64,000 nucleotides of DNA from Acidobacteriaceae bacterium (lineage in GTDB: Bacteria; Acidobacteriota; Terriglobia; Bryobacterales; Bryobacteraceae). The notes below the pieces were generated by a model. That model was not told the origin of the DNA. It saw only the letters and a program-made list of their open reading frames with translations, and searched no databases. Made by a program: the position numbers and the translations under genes. Shown here piece after piece: positions 10,148-19,632 of this stretch. Location of the stretch: assembly GCA_019240405.1 (NCBI GenBank), contig JAFAYL010000024.1, positions 1 to 64,000 on the forward strand. The letters are read 5' to 3'. Every line of letters begins with the position of its first letter. Within the stretch, counting starts at the first letter, position 1.

Positions 10148-11491
10148 TTATTCCGCGTTAATTCCGCTTTCTTTGCCGCGTTTTTTATTTAGCCATTCCA
10201 GGCGCTCCCGCAATTTTTCTTCGAATCCCCGGTTCGTTGGCTCATAGAATACTGCACCGCGCAAGGAATCGGGAAGACATGGCATATCCGTAACCGCATC
10301 CGGCTCGGCATGCGCATGTCTGTATCCTTTTGTATACCCCATTTCCCTCATCAAGGGGGTAGGAGCGTTCCTTAAGTGTAGAGGAACCGGCACCGCGACC
10401 GTACTCTCTATGATTGCGTTCACTTTGTTGAGTGCCTGATAAGCCGCTTCCGATTTGGGCGCGAGAGCCAAATAGATAGTCAGTTGGGCCAGCGCTTGAT
10501 CTCCCTCCGGCATTCCCAAAAAATGTACCGTTTCCATACACGCAATCGCCTGTTCGACAGCTCTAGGATCGGAAAGCCCAATGTCCTCAATTGCCATCCG
10601 GATGAGCCGCCGCGCGATGTAAAGGCGGTCTTCTCCGGCTTTCATCATCCGCCCCAGCCAGTACAGGGCGGCATCGGCATCGCTTGACCGCACCGATTTG
10701 TGCAGGGCAGAAATCAGATTATAGTGTTCCTCGCCGGATTTGTCATACAGCAGAACCTTGCGCTGCAACGCGTCAGCGACAGCTTGCGGCTCAATGACCC
10801 CCAACTGGGCCCGTTCGGCTGCGATTTCGAGAGTATTGAGCGCGGCACGGGCATCACCGCTCGAAGCGATCGCGATTTCTTCGAGCAATTTCGGGTCGAT
10901 TTTCAGGTGTCGATCGCCCAAGCCTCGCTCCGGATCCGCGAGAGCCCGTTTGAGCAGCTCAACCACTTCTGAGGTCTCCAGCGCGCGAAGCCAGTAGACC
11001 TTGGTCCGCGACAACAAGGCGGAGACGACTTCAAATGAGGGATTCTCCGTCGTCGCGCCTATCAAAACAATGTCTCCGCGCTCAACGTAGGGCAAAAATG
11101 CATCCTGCTGCGCTTTATTGAAACGGTGAATTTCGTCTATGAATAGCACCGTTTTGCGGCCCAGCCGCCTCATTTTTTCAGCGTCGGCCATTACCGCTTT
11201 TATCTCTTTGATCCCGCTCAAAACAGCGCTGAACGGGAGGAAATGCGACTTGCTCTGCTGAGCGATCAAACGGGCGAGCGTGGTTTTTCCCGAGCCGGGA
11301 GGGCCCCAAAGAATGAGCGATGTCAAATGGCCGCTTTCGATTTGCGCCCGGAGCGGCTTATCCGGTCCGATGATATGCTCCTGGCCGATAAATTCATCGA
11401 GGCTTCGAGGCCGCATGCGGTCTGCGAGCGGGCTCTGCGCGTCTTTGTGGACTCGCTCCGATTGCAATGGGATGCTGTCGAACAGGCTCAT
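10148..11491 (-). CDS. rarA: Replication-associated recombination protein A (RarA/MgsA AAA+ ATPase)
   Basis: PLADRMRPRSLDEFIGQEHI, LWGPPGSGKTTLARLIA, FIDEIHRFNKAQQDAFLPYVE. Confidence 0.95.
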   Translation of the reverse strand: MSLFDSIPLQSERVHKDAQSPLADRMRPRSLDEFIGQEHIIGPDKPLRAQIESGHLTSLILWGPPGSGKTTLARLIAQQSKSHFLPFSAVLSGIKEIKAVMADAEKMRRLGRKTVLFIDEIHRFNKAQQDAFLPYVERGDIVLIGATTENPSFEVVSALLSRTKVYWLRALETSEVVELLKRALADPERGLGDRHLKIDPKLLEEIAIASSGDARAALNTLEIAAERAQLGVIEPQAVADALQRKVLLYDKSGEEHYNLISALHKSVRSSDADAALYWLGRMMKAGEDRLYIARRLIRMAIEDIGLSDPRAVEQAIACMETVHFLGMPEGDQALAQLTIYLALAPKSEAAYQALNKVNAIIESTVAVPVPLHLRNAPTPLMREMGYTKGYRHAHAEPDAVTDMPCLPDSLRGAVFYEPTNRGFEEKLRERLEWLNKKRGKESGINAE

Positions 11492-12276
11492 TGCGAGTTC
11501 CTCGCCCGGGACGCTTGATACAAGGCGATAGAACAGGCAATCGCCGCATTCAAGGACTCAACTTTCTCGGTTGGAATGGAGACGCGCTGTGCCACTCTCT
11601 GCAATTCTTCGGAAAGGCCAAAAGCTTCGCTCCCCACCGCGAGGGCACAAGCGGAACCCAGATTTGCTTCGGCGATTTCGAGTGTCGCCCCGGAACTCAG
11701 GGCATAAATCGTCACAGCGCCGCGGCGGGCATGTTCAATGAGTTCGGCTACAGCGAGTCCTTCGAGAAAGGGCACACGAAACATGGACCCGGCGCTCGCG
11801 CGCAGTAGTTTACCGTTCGATACACGGACGCAGCCTTTCAGGAAAACCACTCCGGTCGCGCCGAATGCTTCAGCAGACCGGACAATTGTTCCTGCGTTGC
11901 CCGGATCTTGAATGCCGTCCAATATAACAATTAAGGCGGCAGCGCCGGTTAACTCCTTCCAGGACCAGATTCGAGGACGCACAACGGCCATCACTTCCTG
12001 AGGAGTCTCCGTCGCGGCCGCTGCAGCGAAAGCTCGCGGCGAAAGCTCAACCAGTTCGGCACCGGCTTGCTGCAACAAATCAGAGTAGTGGCCGCGCGCG
12101 GCTGCAGTGGCAAAAATCTGCTCGATCCGCCACTCACCGCGAAGCGCTTCTTCGAGCAAATGGGGACCTTCGATCACGACAAGGCCATCCTCGGTGGGGC
12201 GACCCATGGCCGCAGCCCGGCGGATAGTCTGCACGCGTGGATTCTTCGTGCTCGTGAGTTGCATCCTGGTTCTCAA
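11488..12276 (-). CDS. SpoU/TrmH-family RNA methyltransferase (RlmB-like)
   Basis: ILDGIQDPGNAGTIVRSAEAFGA, ALAVGSEAFGLSEE, IPTEKVESLNAAIACSIALY; 4-bp overlap with rarA. Confidence 0.93.
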   Translation of the reverse strand: MRTRMQLTSTKNPRVQTIRRAAAMGRPTEDGLVVIEGPHLLEEALRGEWRIEQIFATAAARGHYSDLLQQAGAELVELSPRAFAAAAATETPQEVMAVVRPRIWSWKELTGAAALIVILDGIQDPGNAGTIVRSAEAFGATGVVFLKGCVRVSNGKLLRASAGSMFRVPFLEGLAVAELIEHARRGAVTIYALSSGATLEIAEANLGSACALAVGSEAFGLSEELQRVAQRVSIPTEKVESLNAAIACSIALYQASRARNSQ

Positions 12277-12337
12277 CCAGATTTCCGGCGTAGACTAAAT
12301 TCAGCCAAATCAAAATGCGAGCGCTGAAATTCGCCTC

Positions 12338-12928
12338 ATGAAGCGCGCTGTTTTAGGTTTGTTCGTCCTGCTCCTTGTTCTGCTTTTAGCGTATCTATTT
12401 TATGCTGCAAAACAAATCGAGCAGCAGTCGACGATCGATGAAGCGCAAAATGCAGACGTGATTATCGTCCTGGGGGCGGCCGAATATCGGGGCAGGCCAT
12501 CGCCGGTCCTGCAAGGCAGATTGAATCATGCGCTCTTCCTTTACTTGAGGGGCTTGGCCCCGTACATTTTGACCACCGGCGGCGCGGGCGGCGATCCAGT
12601 CTTCACCGAGGGCGAGGTAGGTCGCGCTTACCTGGCCGAACATCAAGTTCCCTCCGAGGCGATCCTGGTTGAGCCGAAAGGATCGACAACCGCTCAGAGC
12701 GTCGACGCGGCGGCGGAAATCATGCGGCGGATGAACATGCATTCCTGCATCGTCGTCAGCGATGGGTATCACATCTATCGCGTGAAACGCTTGTTGGAGG
12801 CGCAGGGGATTAAAGTTTATGGCTCGCCACGTCCCCCTGCCGCCTTATTCAGCCGCATGGAGCTTCGATGGCTCTATTTCCGGCAGGCGATCGGATATGC
12901 GCTCTGGAAAATCGGGATCAATATTTGA
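12338..12928 (+). CDS. YdcF/SanA-family (DUF218) protein
   Basis: DVIIVLGAAEYRGRPSPVLQGRLNHAL...ILTTGGAGGD...STTAQSV. Confidence 0.9.
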   Translation: MKRAVLGLFVLLLVLLLAYLFYAAKQIEQQSTIDEAQNADVIIVLGAAEYRGRPSPVLQGRLNHALFLYLRGLAPYILTTGGAGGDPVFTEGEVGRAYLAEHQVPSEAILVEPKGSTTAQSVDAAAEIMRRMNMHSCIVVSDGYHIYRVKRLLEAQGIKVYGSPRPPAALFSRMELRWLYFRQAIGYALWKIGINI

Positions 12929-12930
12929 TC

Positions 12931-13496
12931 GCGTCGATTCGCAGACCACGAACCCCGATGGTCTGCGCCACCCGATTCTTAGGCAGCGTTTTCGACGGCG
13001 ATGATGCGCTGGCGCGTGACGGTGATGCGATGTTCGGGAGTTTCCGAGTGGATGTTTTGTAGAACCTGGTTGTCGACTTTCGCCTGCGCGAGCAAAATAT
13101 CCCATCTGTGGGTGTCCTGCTTGCGCTTTTCGGCTCTGAGCTTTACGAGGTCGTTGAGGCAGCGGTGGAAGGCACGATCGTTCGTGGTCTGATAGCGAAG
13201 GAACAGCGCGAAGCTTTCGTCATCGGCTTCGGCCAAAGCGGCATTCTGCAATCGAAGAGCGCGGCGGGTGAGCCAGTGATGCTCGGCCATTTTGTCGACC
13301 AAAATAGTTTCGGTCGGAGTGGCGGGCTGGTGCTCGTTGTGGAGCGCAGCCTTGAGTTCGTCGAATTCTTGTTGGGATTCGCAGGGAAGGACGGAAAAGC
13401 GGCCGCAGAAACCCCACTGAAGATTGTTGCGCGAGGAAATGGCTTTGCCTTTGGGCGTTTTGGGACCCGAGGAATGTTGCGCATTGGCGCGATTCG
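12931..13496 (-). repeat. Dispersed repeat block, copy 1 (gene body plus 3' hairpin)
   Basis: Aligns by eye to 45958-46597 almost throughout, including ~45 bp beyond the stop codon; lacks 75 bp present in copy 2. Confidence 0.88.
12941..12966. other. Conserved hairpin GCAGACCA-N10-TGGTCTGC, copy 1
   Basis: Perfect 8-bp inverted repeat 3' of the repeat gene; same stem at 45968-45993. Confidence 0.8.
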
Positions 13497-13521
13497 CGGT
13501 GATCTGAGCTGGCGTAGACAT
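12979..13521 (-). CDS. Dispersed-family small protein ('[18 protein letters not shown]'), copy 1
   Basis: [33 protein letters not shown]...; SD-like AAGGAG before ATG 13521. Near-identical at DNA level to 46005-46601. Confidence 0.8.
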   Translation of the reverse strand: MSTPAQITANRANAQHSSGPKTPKGKAISSRNNLQWGFCGRFSVLPCESQQEFDELKAALHNEHQPATPTETILVDKMAEHHWLTRRALRLQNAALAEADDESFALFLRYQTTNDRAFHRCLNDLVKLRAEKRKQDTHRWDILLAQAKVDNQVLQNIHSETPEHRITVTRQRIIAVENAA

Positions 13522-13733
13522 TGATAGTTGCTCCTTCGGAGCGGAATCTAGCATTTCGGGCAGGCGAAACAGAATGACCTGAGTTTCGATGGGCGTTTGT
13601 TTTCAAGCAGAAGAAAGTTTTGGGAATTTGTGAATGCGGTCGGGGCGTTCGGCGAGCGAGATGTAAAAGAGATGCCCTCGCTGACTGGAGATCTCGAACG
13701 CCGGGCCGTTTGCTGCGCAGCTAAAATCGGGCT

Positions 13734-14243
13734 GTGGGTCGCAAACCAGATACCCTTACGGCTGCCCTAATGGTTCTCGTTGGGATTCTGGCCTCAAACT
13801 GCGATTGGCACAAGAGAGACGCTTTGGACACCACTGAGCAGCGGGATCAGGCAATCAGGCTCCTCAGGAATGCTTACGACGCGTTCAATCGAGGCGACAT
13901 TGCAAAAGCAGTCGCGGAGCTTGATCCCGCTATCGAATGGACGGAACCAGCGCCTTTCTCCGGCGGCGGAACTTATCATGGGCGCACAGGCGTTTGCCAG
14001 TATCTGACCCAATCGCGAGCTGGCTGGGCAGAAGGTCGAAGCGAACCCGAGAAGTTCATCGTGACACGAAATCGTGTTGTCGTCTTTGTTCACGCCCGAA
14101 TACGAATGAAGGGGAGTAGCGACTGGCACGAGATCCGATTGGCCGACGTTTATACGTTCCGAGAGGGCAGACCTATCAGCATGCGAGCGTTTGCGGACCG
14201 AAATGAGGCCTTAGATTGGGTCGGCGTTCACGATGCTCTCTGA
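13734..14243 (+). CDS. SnoaL-like / NTF2-fold nuclear-transport-factor-2 family protein
   Basis: LLRNAYDAFNRGDIAKAVAELDPAIEWTEP...YHGRTGVCQYL. Confidence 0.75.
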   Translation: MGRKPDTLTAALMVLVGILASNCDWHKRDALDTTEQRDQAIRLLRNAYDAFNRGDIAKAVAELDPAIEWTEPAPFSGGGTYHGRTGVCQYLTQSRAGWAEGRSEPEKFIVTRNRVVVFVHARIRMKGSSDWHEIRLADVYTFREGRPISMRAFADRNEALDWVGVHDAL

Positions 14244-14499
14244 TTGCATCGGTAGAGCGCTCGGGCGTGGCCTGCGCCTCTGATGTAAATTTTTTGCCGC
14301 GTCAGCCCCCTGCTGCTGCTAGCGTTCTCCACTCCACGACTCGAACCGCGCGTAACGACGTCCTAAACGGAAAGTCCTTCAGCCAAGCCGGAGCCCGATG
14401 AGCGCATAGTGCCATAGCTCCTGCATTACGCGAATTTCTTCGGAATCAGCCCGGCCACGATAATCCCTTCAACGCGGCGATCAGCGGCGATTGAATCCT

Positions 14500-14977
14500 C
14501 AGCCCACGGCTTTCTTCACGAGTGCTCCGATCTTTGCTTCTTCGGCCGCGGTCAGCTTATTTAGCGCGAAGGGGTTGGCCACATGTGGCCTTCGTCCAGG
14601 TTCGCTTTGTCACTGAAGCCGAGCGTTGCGTACCGCGTCTTGAATTTCTGTGCACTTTGGAAGAAGCAGACGACATTGCCGTCCTTAGCATACGCGGGCA
14701 TCCCGTACCAGGTTTTCGGCGCGAGGGTTGGCCCGTTGGTCTTGATGATGACATGGAGCCGCTCGGCCATGGCGCGATCCGGCTGCGGTAGTGCGGCGAT
14801 CTTCGCGAGCACGGCGCTTTCCCCGTCCGCTTGGCTCGCGCCCCGCCGTTCCGCCGTCAACTCTTGGATGTGCTCCCTTATCGCGATTCGTTCCTCGTCC
14901 GTCAATCCCTTGGGCTCCTTTCCGCTCGCGCTAGTGCTCGTGCGGGATTTCGGAGTGTTCTTCTTTGCAGGTTTCAT
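14500..14977 (-). pseudogene. DUF1801/YdhG-like protein with frameshift near the C-terminus
   Basis: ORF ends early as ...GHMWPTPSR*. One base shift at the CCCC run restores [23 protein letters not shown] ending at 14500, the expected family C-terminus. Confidence 0.75.
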
Positions 14978-15069
14978 TCTGACGAGGGTATCAACCTGCC
15001 CGGGCGCATGGCAAAATACCTCCTGCACATGCGTGCGGTACACTGCGTTCGCTGGTTAGTATTCCCGCA

Positions 15070-15195
15070 ATGAAACGTGAGTTCGCCGGGATTGTCGTTG
15101 TTATTGCTCTGCTCGGTGTCGAGCTCTTGGCCCAGTCACATTCCGGCTTTCCTGTTGACATCACGGGCGATCCGAGTCCCCAGCCGTTGCGTTGA
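15070..15195 (+). pseudogene. Possible N-terminal remnant of a secreted protein (41 aa)
   Basis: MKREFAGIVVVIALLGVELLAQSHSGFPVDITGDPSPQPLR*: signal peptide, then an abrupt stop. Confidence 0.4.
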
Positions 15196-15205
15196 GATAC
15201 GAGTA

Positions 15206-16009
15206 ATGTTGTCCCAGGCTCGCGCGATCGCCGTTGTGCTAGCGCTACTCTCGTCAACGGCGTGTATTTCGGGTACCTCTCGCGCGTTCCGAGTTTTGCC
15301 CGCGAGTCCGGACTATCTGTTGCGATATCCGAATTCGAAAGTGGCAACTTTCTCGGACGTGCTTCGCCTCTACAACGGCTTCAAACCCGGCGATGGTTCC
15401 ATGTTTCTTCGCTCCGGCATGGAACTCCGGGTCGAGAACGCGTACTACAAACCCGGAAGCTCAAAGCGAGGCCTAGAGGGGTTTCTTGGAACCGAAGTTG
15501 CTCGATACCGTATGCGGCCGAATGGGGAACTTGAACTGTTATCTGTTCAGTCGATGAAGGACCGTCCGAGTGACGACGTCCCGGTCGAAAGACTCATATC
15601 CGGTGTCCAAACCCGTTGCCGGTATCACCGCTTCTATTACGAAATTTTCTTCCGGAAAGCTGGGGAGTCGCGTGGCTCTGTGCTGCTAGGCGCTAACTCT
15701 TCGGACGAACTCACTTCGCTCGCTGCGCAATTGCTCAGCGATCCTGAGTCCGTTTGTAGGCACGGATCAGAGCAGTGCACAGTTTTTCCCGAAGCTTGTT
15801 CGGTCTCAGTGGAGATACAAATCGTCGTCGATGGAAAAGCAACAACCGTTCCTTGGAGCAGCACTCTTTCTGCTGTCGCGGAGCATACCGGCACACTCAA
15901 GCTATTTCGCGTGAACAATGGGCGGCTGCTCCCCGTTGAATTCGACGCGCGTGATGACGAGGCGCTTGAATTGCCGCTGTTGCCTGGAGACCATGTGACG
16001 TCGCAATAG
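15206..16009 (+). CDS. Hypothetical lipoprotein/secreted protein
   Basis: MLSQARAIAVVLALLSSTACISG lipobox-like N-terminus; ORF to 16009. No family recognised. Confidence 0.65.
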   Translation: MLSQARAIAVVLALLSSTACISGTSRAFRVLPASPDYLLRYPNSKVATFSDVLRLYNGFKPGDGSMFLRSGMELRVENAYYKPGSSKRGLEGFLGTEVARYRMRPNGELELLSVQSMKDRPSDDVPVERLISGVQTRCRYHRFYYEIFFRKAGESRGSVLLGANSSDELTSLAAQLLSDPESVCRHGSEQCTVFPEACSVSVEIQIVVDGKATTVPWSSTLSAVAEHTGTLKLFRVNNGRLLPVEFDARDDEALELPLLPGDHVTSQ

Positions 16010-16077
16010 ATCCATTTTCGGCGAATTCATGTTGCTATCAGACAGGGTTTCGCGAGCGATCGGAGGCTTGCGTTCGG

Positions 16078-16803
16078 CTACTTCCTCGTGAGCACGGCCG
16101 CCAGATAACGGAGTTCGGACTCGACTTCGGCGGGATCGGCCACCGTATCGGTGATTTCCTGGCGAAAGAGGTCGCGATACCTCTTGCGAAGCCTGTGGAT
16201 GGCCACCTTAAGTGCTCCTTCTGACATATTCATCTCGTGTGCCAAAGTGGCATACGGAGCCTGGGACTGACCGAGGAGGAACACCTTCAAACGCTCAAAA
16301 TGCTCCGCACAGCCGCCCTGTAGAAAGTCGTCGTGCAATCTCGCCATTACTCGCTCAAGCACTGAAAGCGCCCAGCGGCGTTCGAAGATGCGCTCAGGCG
16401 TTTCATCGTGCGAAGGCTCGCGCTGGTACCGCTCTTCGCCCGACGAAAACTCAAGCGGGAGAAGCGCTCCGCCGCCACGTTTGTGCGCACGCTGGCGGTC
16501 TTCTTCGTCGGCCACGAAGAATTTCAACGAGGCCAAAATAAACGAGCGAAAGCGGCCCTTTTCCGGGTCAGCGCGATCGAGGTATCGGCCTGCCAACACC
16601 CGCCTGAAGAACTCTTGCGTGAGATCTTGCGCCTGATCGGCCGGATAACCGCCACGCCGCAGCCAGGCGTATAACGGATACCAATAGTTCTCACATAGAG
16701 CCGCGAGAGCTGAACGAGCTTCCTTTCGACGCGGATCGCCGGCAGCTACCACCAAAGTCCACCGTGTCGTCGGAAACCGCGCTGATCCCGGCGGCGTGTG
16801 CAT
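16078..16803 (-). CDS. ECF-type RNA polymerase sigma factor
   Basis: RFPTTRWTLV, DLTQEFFRRVLAGRYLDRADPEKGRFRSFI, MSEGALKVAIHRLRKRY (sigma4 HTH). Confidence 0.9.
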   Translation of the reverse strand: MHTPPGSARFPTTRWTLVVAAGDPRRKEARSALAALCENYWYPLYAWLRRGGYPADQAQDLTQEFFRRVLAGRYLDRADPEKGRFRSFILASLKFFVADEEDRQRAHKRGGGALLPLEFSSGEERYQREPSHDETPERIFERRWALSVLERVMARLHDDFLQGGCAEHFERLKVFLLGQSQAPYATLAHEMNMSEGALKVAIHRLRKRYRDLFRQEITDTVADPAEVESELRYLAAVLTRK

Positions 16804-16882
16804 AGTCTTACCTTCTGTCATGCGCTCATCCTCGCATTCCGCTAAACAGAATAAGGAAATGCGCGATCAAAGTTACACGCAA

Positions 16883-19127
16883 TTATTGTTGTTTCGCAAA
16901 CTCAGCCTTGGCTTGTTGGACAACTGGAACATCAGGATCGGCATCCTTCCAGATAGCCAGCAGGTCCTTATAAGCTGCGGCCGATTTCGCTCGATCTCCG
17001 GAAGCGGATAATGCTCGGGCGAGTTGGAGCCGCGCCATGGGTCCGATCGGATCGTTCTGCGTAATTCCCGGATGATCGAGAATTTTTTGAAACTCGGCTG
17101 CTGCCTCGTGACGACGGCCGATCCGGGAATAAGCAAGACCACGCACGTAGAGGGGATAGAGAGCTCCGAAGAACGCCCCAGTGTAATACGCTGTCCCCGG
17201 AACGCCAAGTTCATAGGGAACGGCCGTTTGCGTCATTTCAAGCGCCTTCGCCGGGTCTCCGCGGTTGAGAGCTTCGAGTGCGCGCAGCGCAGGCAGATAA
17301 CTGAATTGGACTGACGTGTCCTCGGGGTACCGCTTTTCGAAGTCTGCCTGGATCTTGTGAGCTTGCTCGGAATCGTGTAGAAGCGCTAGACCAAACGCAG
17401 GCCCGTAATCGGCGTCCCTGCTTCGGTACAGGGACAACGCCGTCGCGGCGCTTCTTTTCGCCTCCGTACGCTTTTCAAGCAACGCATTCCAAACAGCGCG
17501 AGCGCCCTCAAACTGGGCGGCGCGCTCCAGCAAACCTGCCTGCCGGGCCAGGTTTACCGCACGATCCGATACCCGATTTGCTTCTTTCACACGGCCTTGG
17601 TATGCCAACGTCAGGGCTTCCTGGTGATCGAACGATCCTTGAGCTTCCAATTTTGCCTGACGGTGGGTCACCTCTCGTTCCATTGCCGCCTGGTCGCTCT
17701 CCAGAAAGGCAATCATGTACCGGCACAGGGAAAAGTGAACGATGTCTATCCTACGTTCCGATCCCTTACGAAGCACTGCCTCGGCTTCCGACAGGCGGTT
17801 CTGGTAGACGTAGGCCCAAGCGATGTTTGCGTACGCGATGGAGAAGCTCGGGGCGAGTTCGATCGCTTTTTGACCTTCTTCTACAGCCTTTTCGTAGCGC
17901 CCAACACCCTGGGACGTAAAGCCCGACATAAGCCCGTGAGCGTCGATATCCCCGGGATACTTTTGGGACCACGATTCAAGGCTCTGACGCGCCAATTCCA
18001 GATTCCTCGTTACCTGTCGGTGATAGTTAAAAGTTACGAAATAGTTTCCGCGGTCTGTGCCCTACCTAGGGTAGCCTTCGTCGCGGCGCTGAAGGATCTC
18101 CAGGCTTCCAGTGAAGGCGTGGTTACATCGGTCCGCTCACTTGCGTCCTTGTTGGTGGGCGGAACCGATTCACCTCCCCGGGTCCCGAACCGGTTCGCCA
18201 TTTGGCCCAGCGCCTTGAAGACTTCCTCTTTCCTGGCCACGGCGGCCTGCTCTTGGTCCAGAACATCTCCGGTTCGGCAATTCCTGGCGCGCAAGCCCAA
18301 GGTGTACTCGCTTCCAAGACTTGCGATGGACCCTTCTACGACTGCTCCGCTTCCTGTCCGCTCGCAGATTTCGGACGCAACCTCGGGTGTGAGCTTAGTA
18401 TCTGCGGGCCGGACCATGAGACGAAGTGTCTCGCTCATGCGTGCATCGGAAAGCACTTTGAGGTATGGGGAATTCTCAAGGTCGCCTGCCAATACACGGC
18501 GAAGCGTACCGCCGAATGCCGGATCGCCAGTGGAGTTCGCGAAATCCGCCAAAACGATGGTGCGCTTATCAGCCAGCTTGGGTTTTGGCGGTGGCTCGTG
18601 GCGCAGGAGCGACAGAACCAGCACTCCGCTCAGCAGCAGGAAGACGAACGCAGCGGCTGCGCCGAAAACCCTCGGCTTGTGCCTGCGAACAAACTTGCGC
18701 GAACGGTCGACCGCGCTCGGAGGCGATGCCAGCACCGGACGGTGGTCGATATGTCGCTGGATATCGGCGGCCAATTCAGCCACCGAAGAATATCGCCGCT
18801 CGCGAACTTTTTCCAAAGCCTTAAGCGTGATCCAGTTGAGATCGCCACCTACGAGACGACGCAGCGAAGTCACGTCGGTCTTACGGTTCGCGGCGATCTC
18901 GACAGTCGCAGGGCCCATGGCGTTCAGTTTTCGCGAAAGCGGCGGGGCCTCTTCTTCGCGGATGATTTCGAGCATTTCGGCGAAAGCTGCGCGGCGCAGT
19001 CTGGCGGCATCGAAAGGGACAGTCCCGATGAGCAACTCGTACAAGAGGACGCCGAGCGAATACACATCGGAGCTCTCGTCGACATCTCCCGTCATGACCT
19101 CGGCCTGCTCGGGACTCGCGTATTCTA
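16883..19127 (-). pseudogene. Ser/Thr protein kinase-TPR gene, degraded (5' truncation, internal deletion/frameshift)
   Basis: Kinase C-lobe (EYASPEQAEVMTGDVDESSDVYSLGVLLYELLIG) then TM and TPR. N-lobe, HRD and DFG absent; frame switches between 18034 and 17995. Confidence 0.8.
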
Positions 19128-19566
19128 TGCGCAAAGCGTATTTGCGCAGGACGCGAGCGCGCAGGAAGAGTCAGGCAAGGTTACAGGATGTTCAAAGGCT
19201 ACCCTACGGGGCAGCTTCGGATACACCAGCGCAGGAACTCTTCTTCCTTCCTATGCCCCGCCTCCTTTTGCGGGTCCGTTTGGCGAGATCGGTAGGCAGA
19301 CCTTCAATGGGAAAGGTCATACTGACGCAACCGCAACTTCAAGCGCAAACGGCAACATCGCAAAGATAACCGCTGAAGGCACGTATAAGGTGAATGCCGA
19401 TTGTACCGGCTCCATGACACTCTACATACCTGCTTTTGATGCCACGGTTCACGCGGACTTTGTGATCGATGACGACGGGGCAGAGCTTCGAGTCATCGGC
19501 ACAGACTCAGGATTGGTGGAGACGCGTGTTTACAAAAAGCAGTGCCGAGCGGGTCGCGAGGAATAG
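19127..19566 (+). pseudogene. 5'-truncated secreted protein, hypothetical acidobacterial family
   Basis: FYAQSVFAQDASAQEESGKVTGCSKATLRGSFGYTSAGTLLP...AEGTYKVNADCTGSMTL; only the end of a signal peptide remains and no start codon is evident. Confidence 0.6.
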
Positions 19567-19598
19567 TAAAGGGTCTTGCCGATAGGGTGCGCGTTTCT

Positions 19599-19619
19599 CT
19601 GCGCAACGTGATTGCGCAG
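19599..19619. other. Inverted repeat CTGCGCAA-CGTGA-TTGCGCAG
   Basis: Perfect 8-bp stem, 5-nt loop, between convergent genes. Confidence 0.75.
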
Positions 19620-19632
19620 GAGCAGGGGGCAC

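Noticed and set aside
13490-13496. CGATTCG as a target-site duplication flanking the repeat
   Set aside because: The right-hand copy is part of the conserved ANRA codons, so the match may be coincidental; kept only as a speculative breakpoint note.
12979-13521. IS element or transposase for the repeat copies
   Set aside because: No DDE/DEDD, HUH or tyrosine recombinase motif; no clear terminal inverted repeats at both ends.
17597-19369. 590-aa plus-strand ORF
   Set aside because: Antisense shadow of the degraded kinase-TPR gene; low-complexity S/R-rich translation with no motifs.
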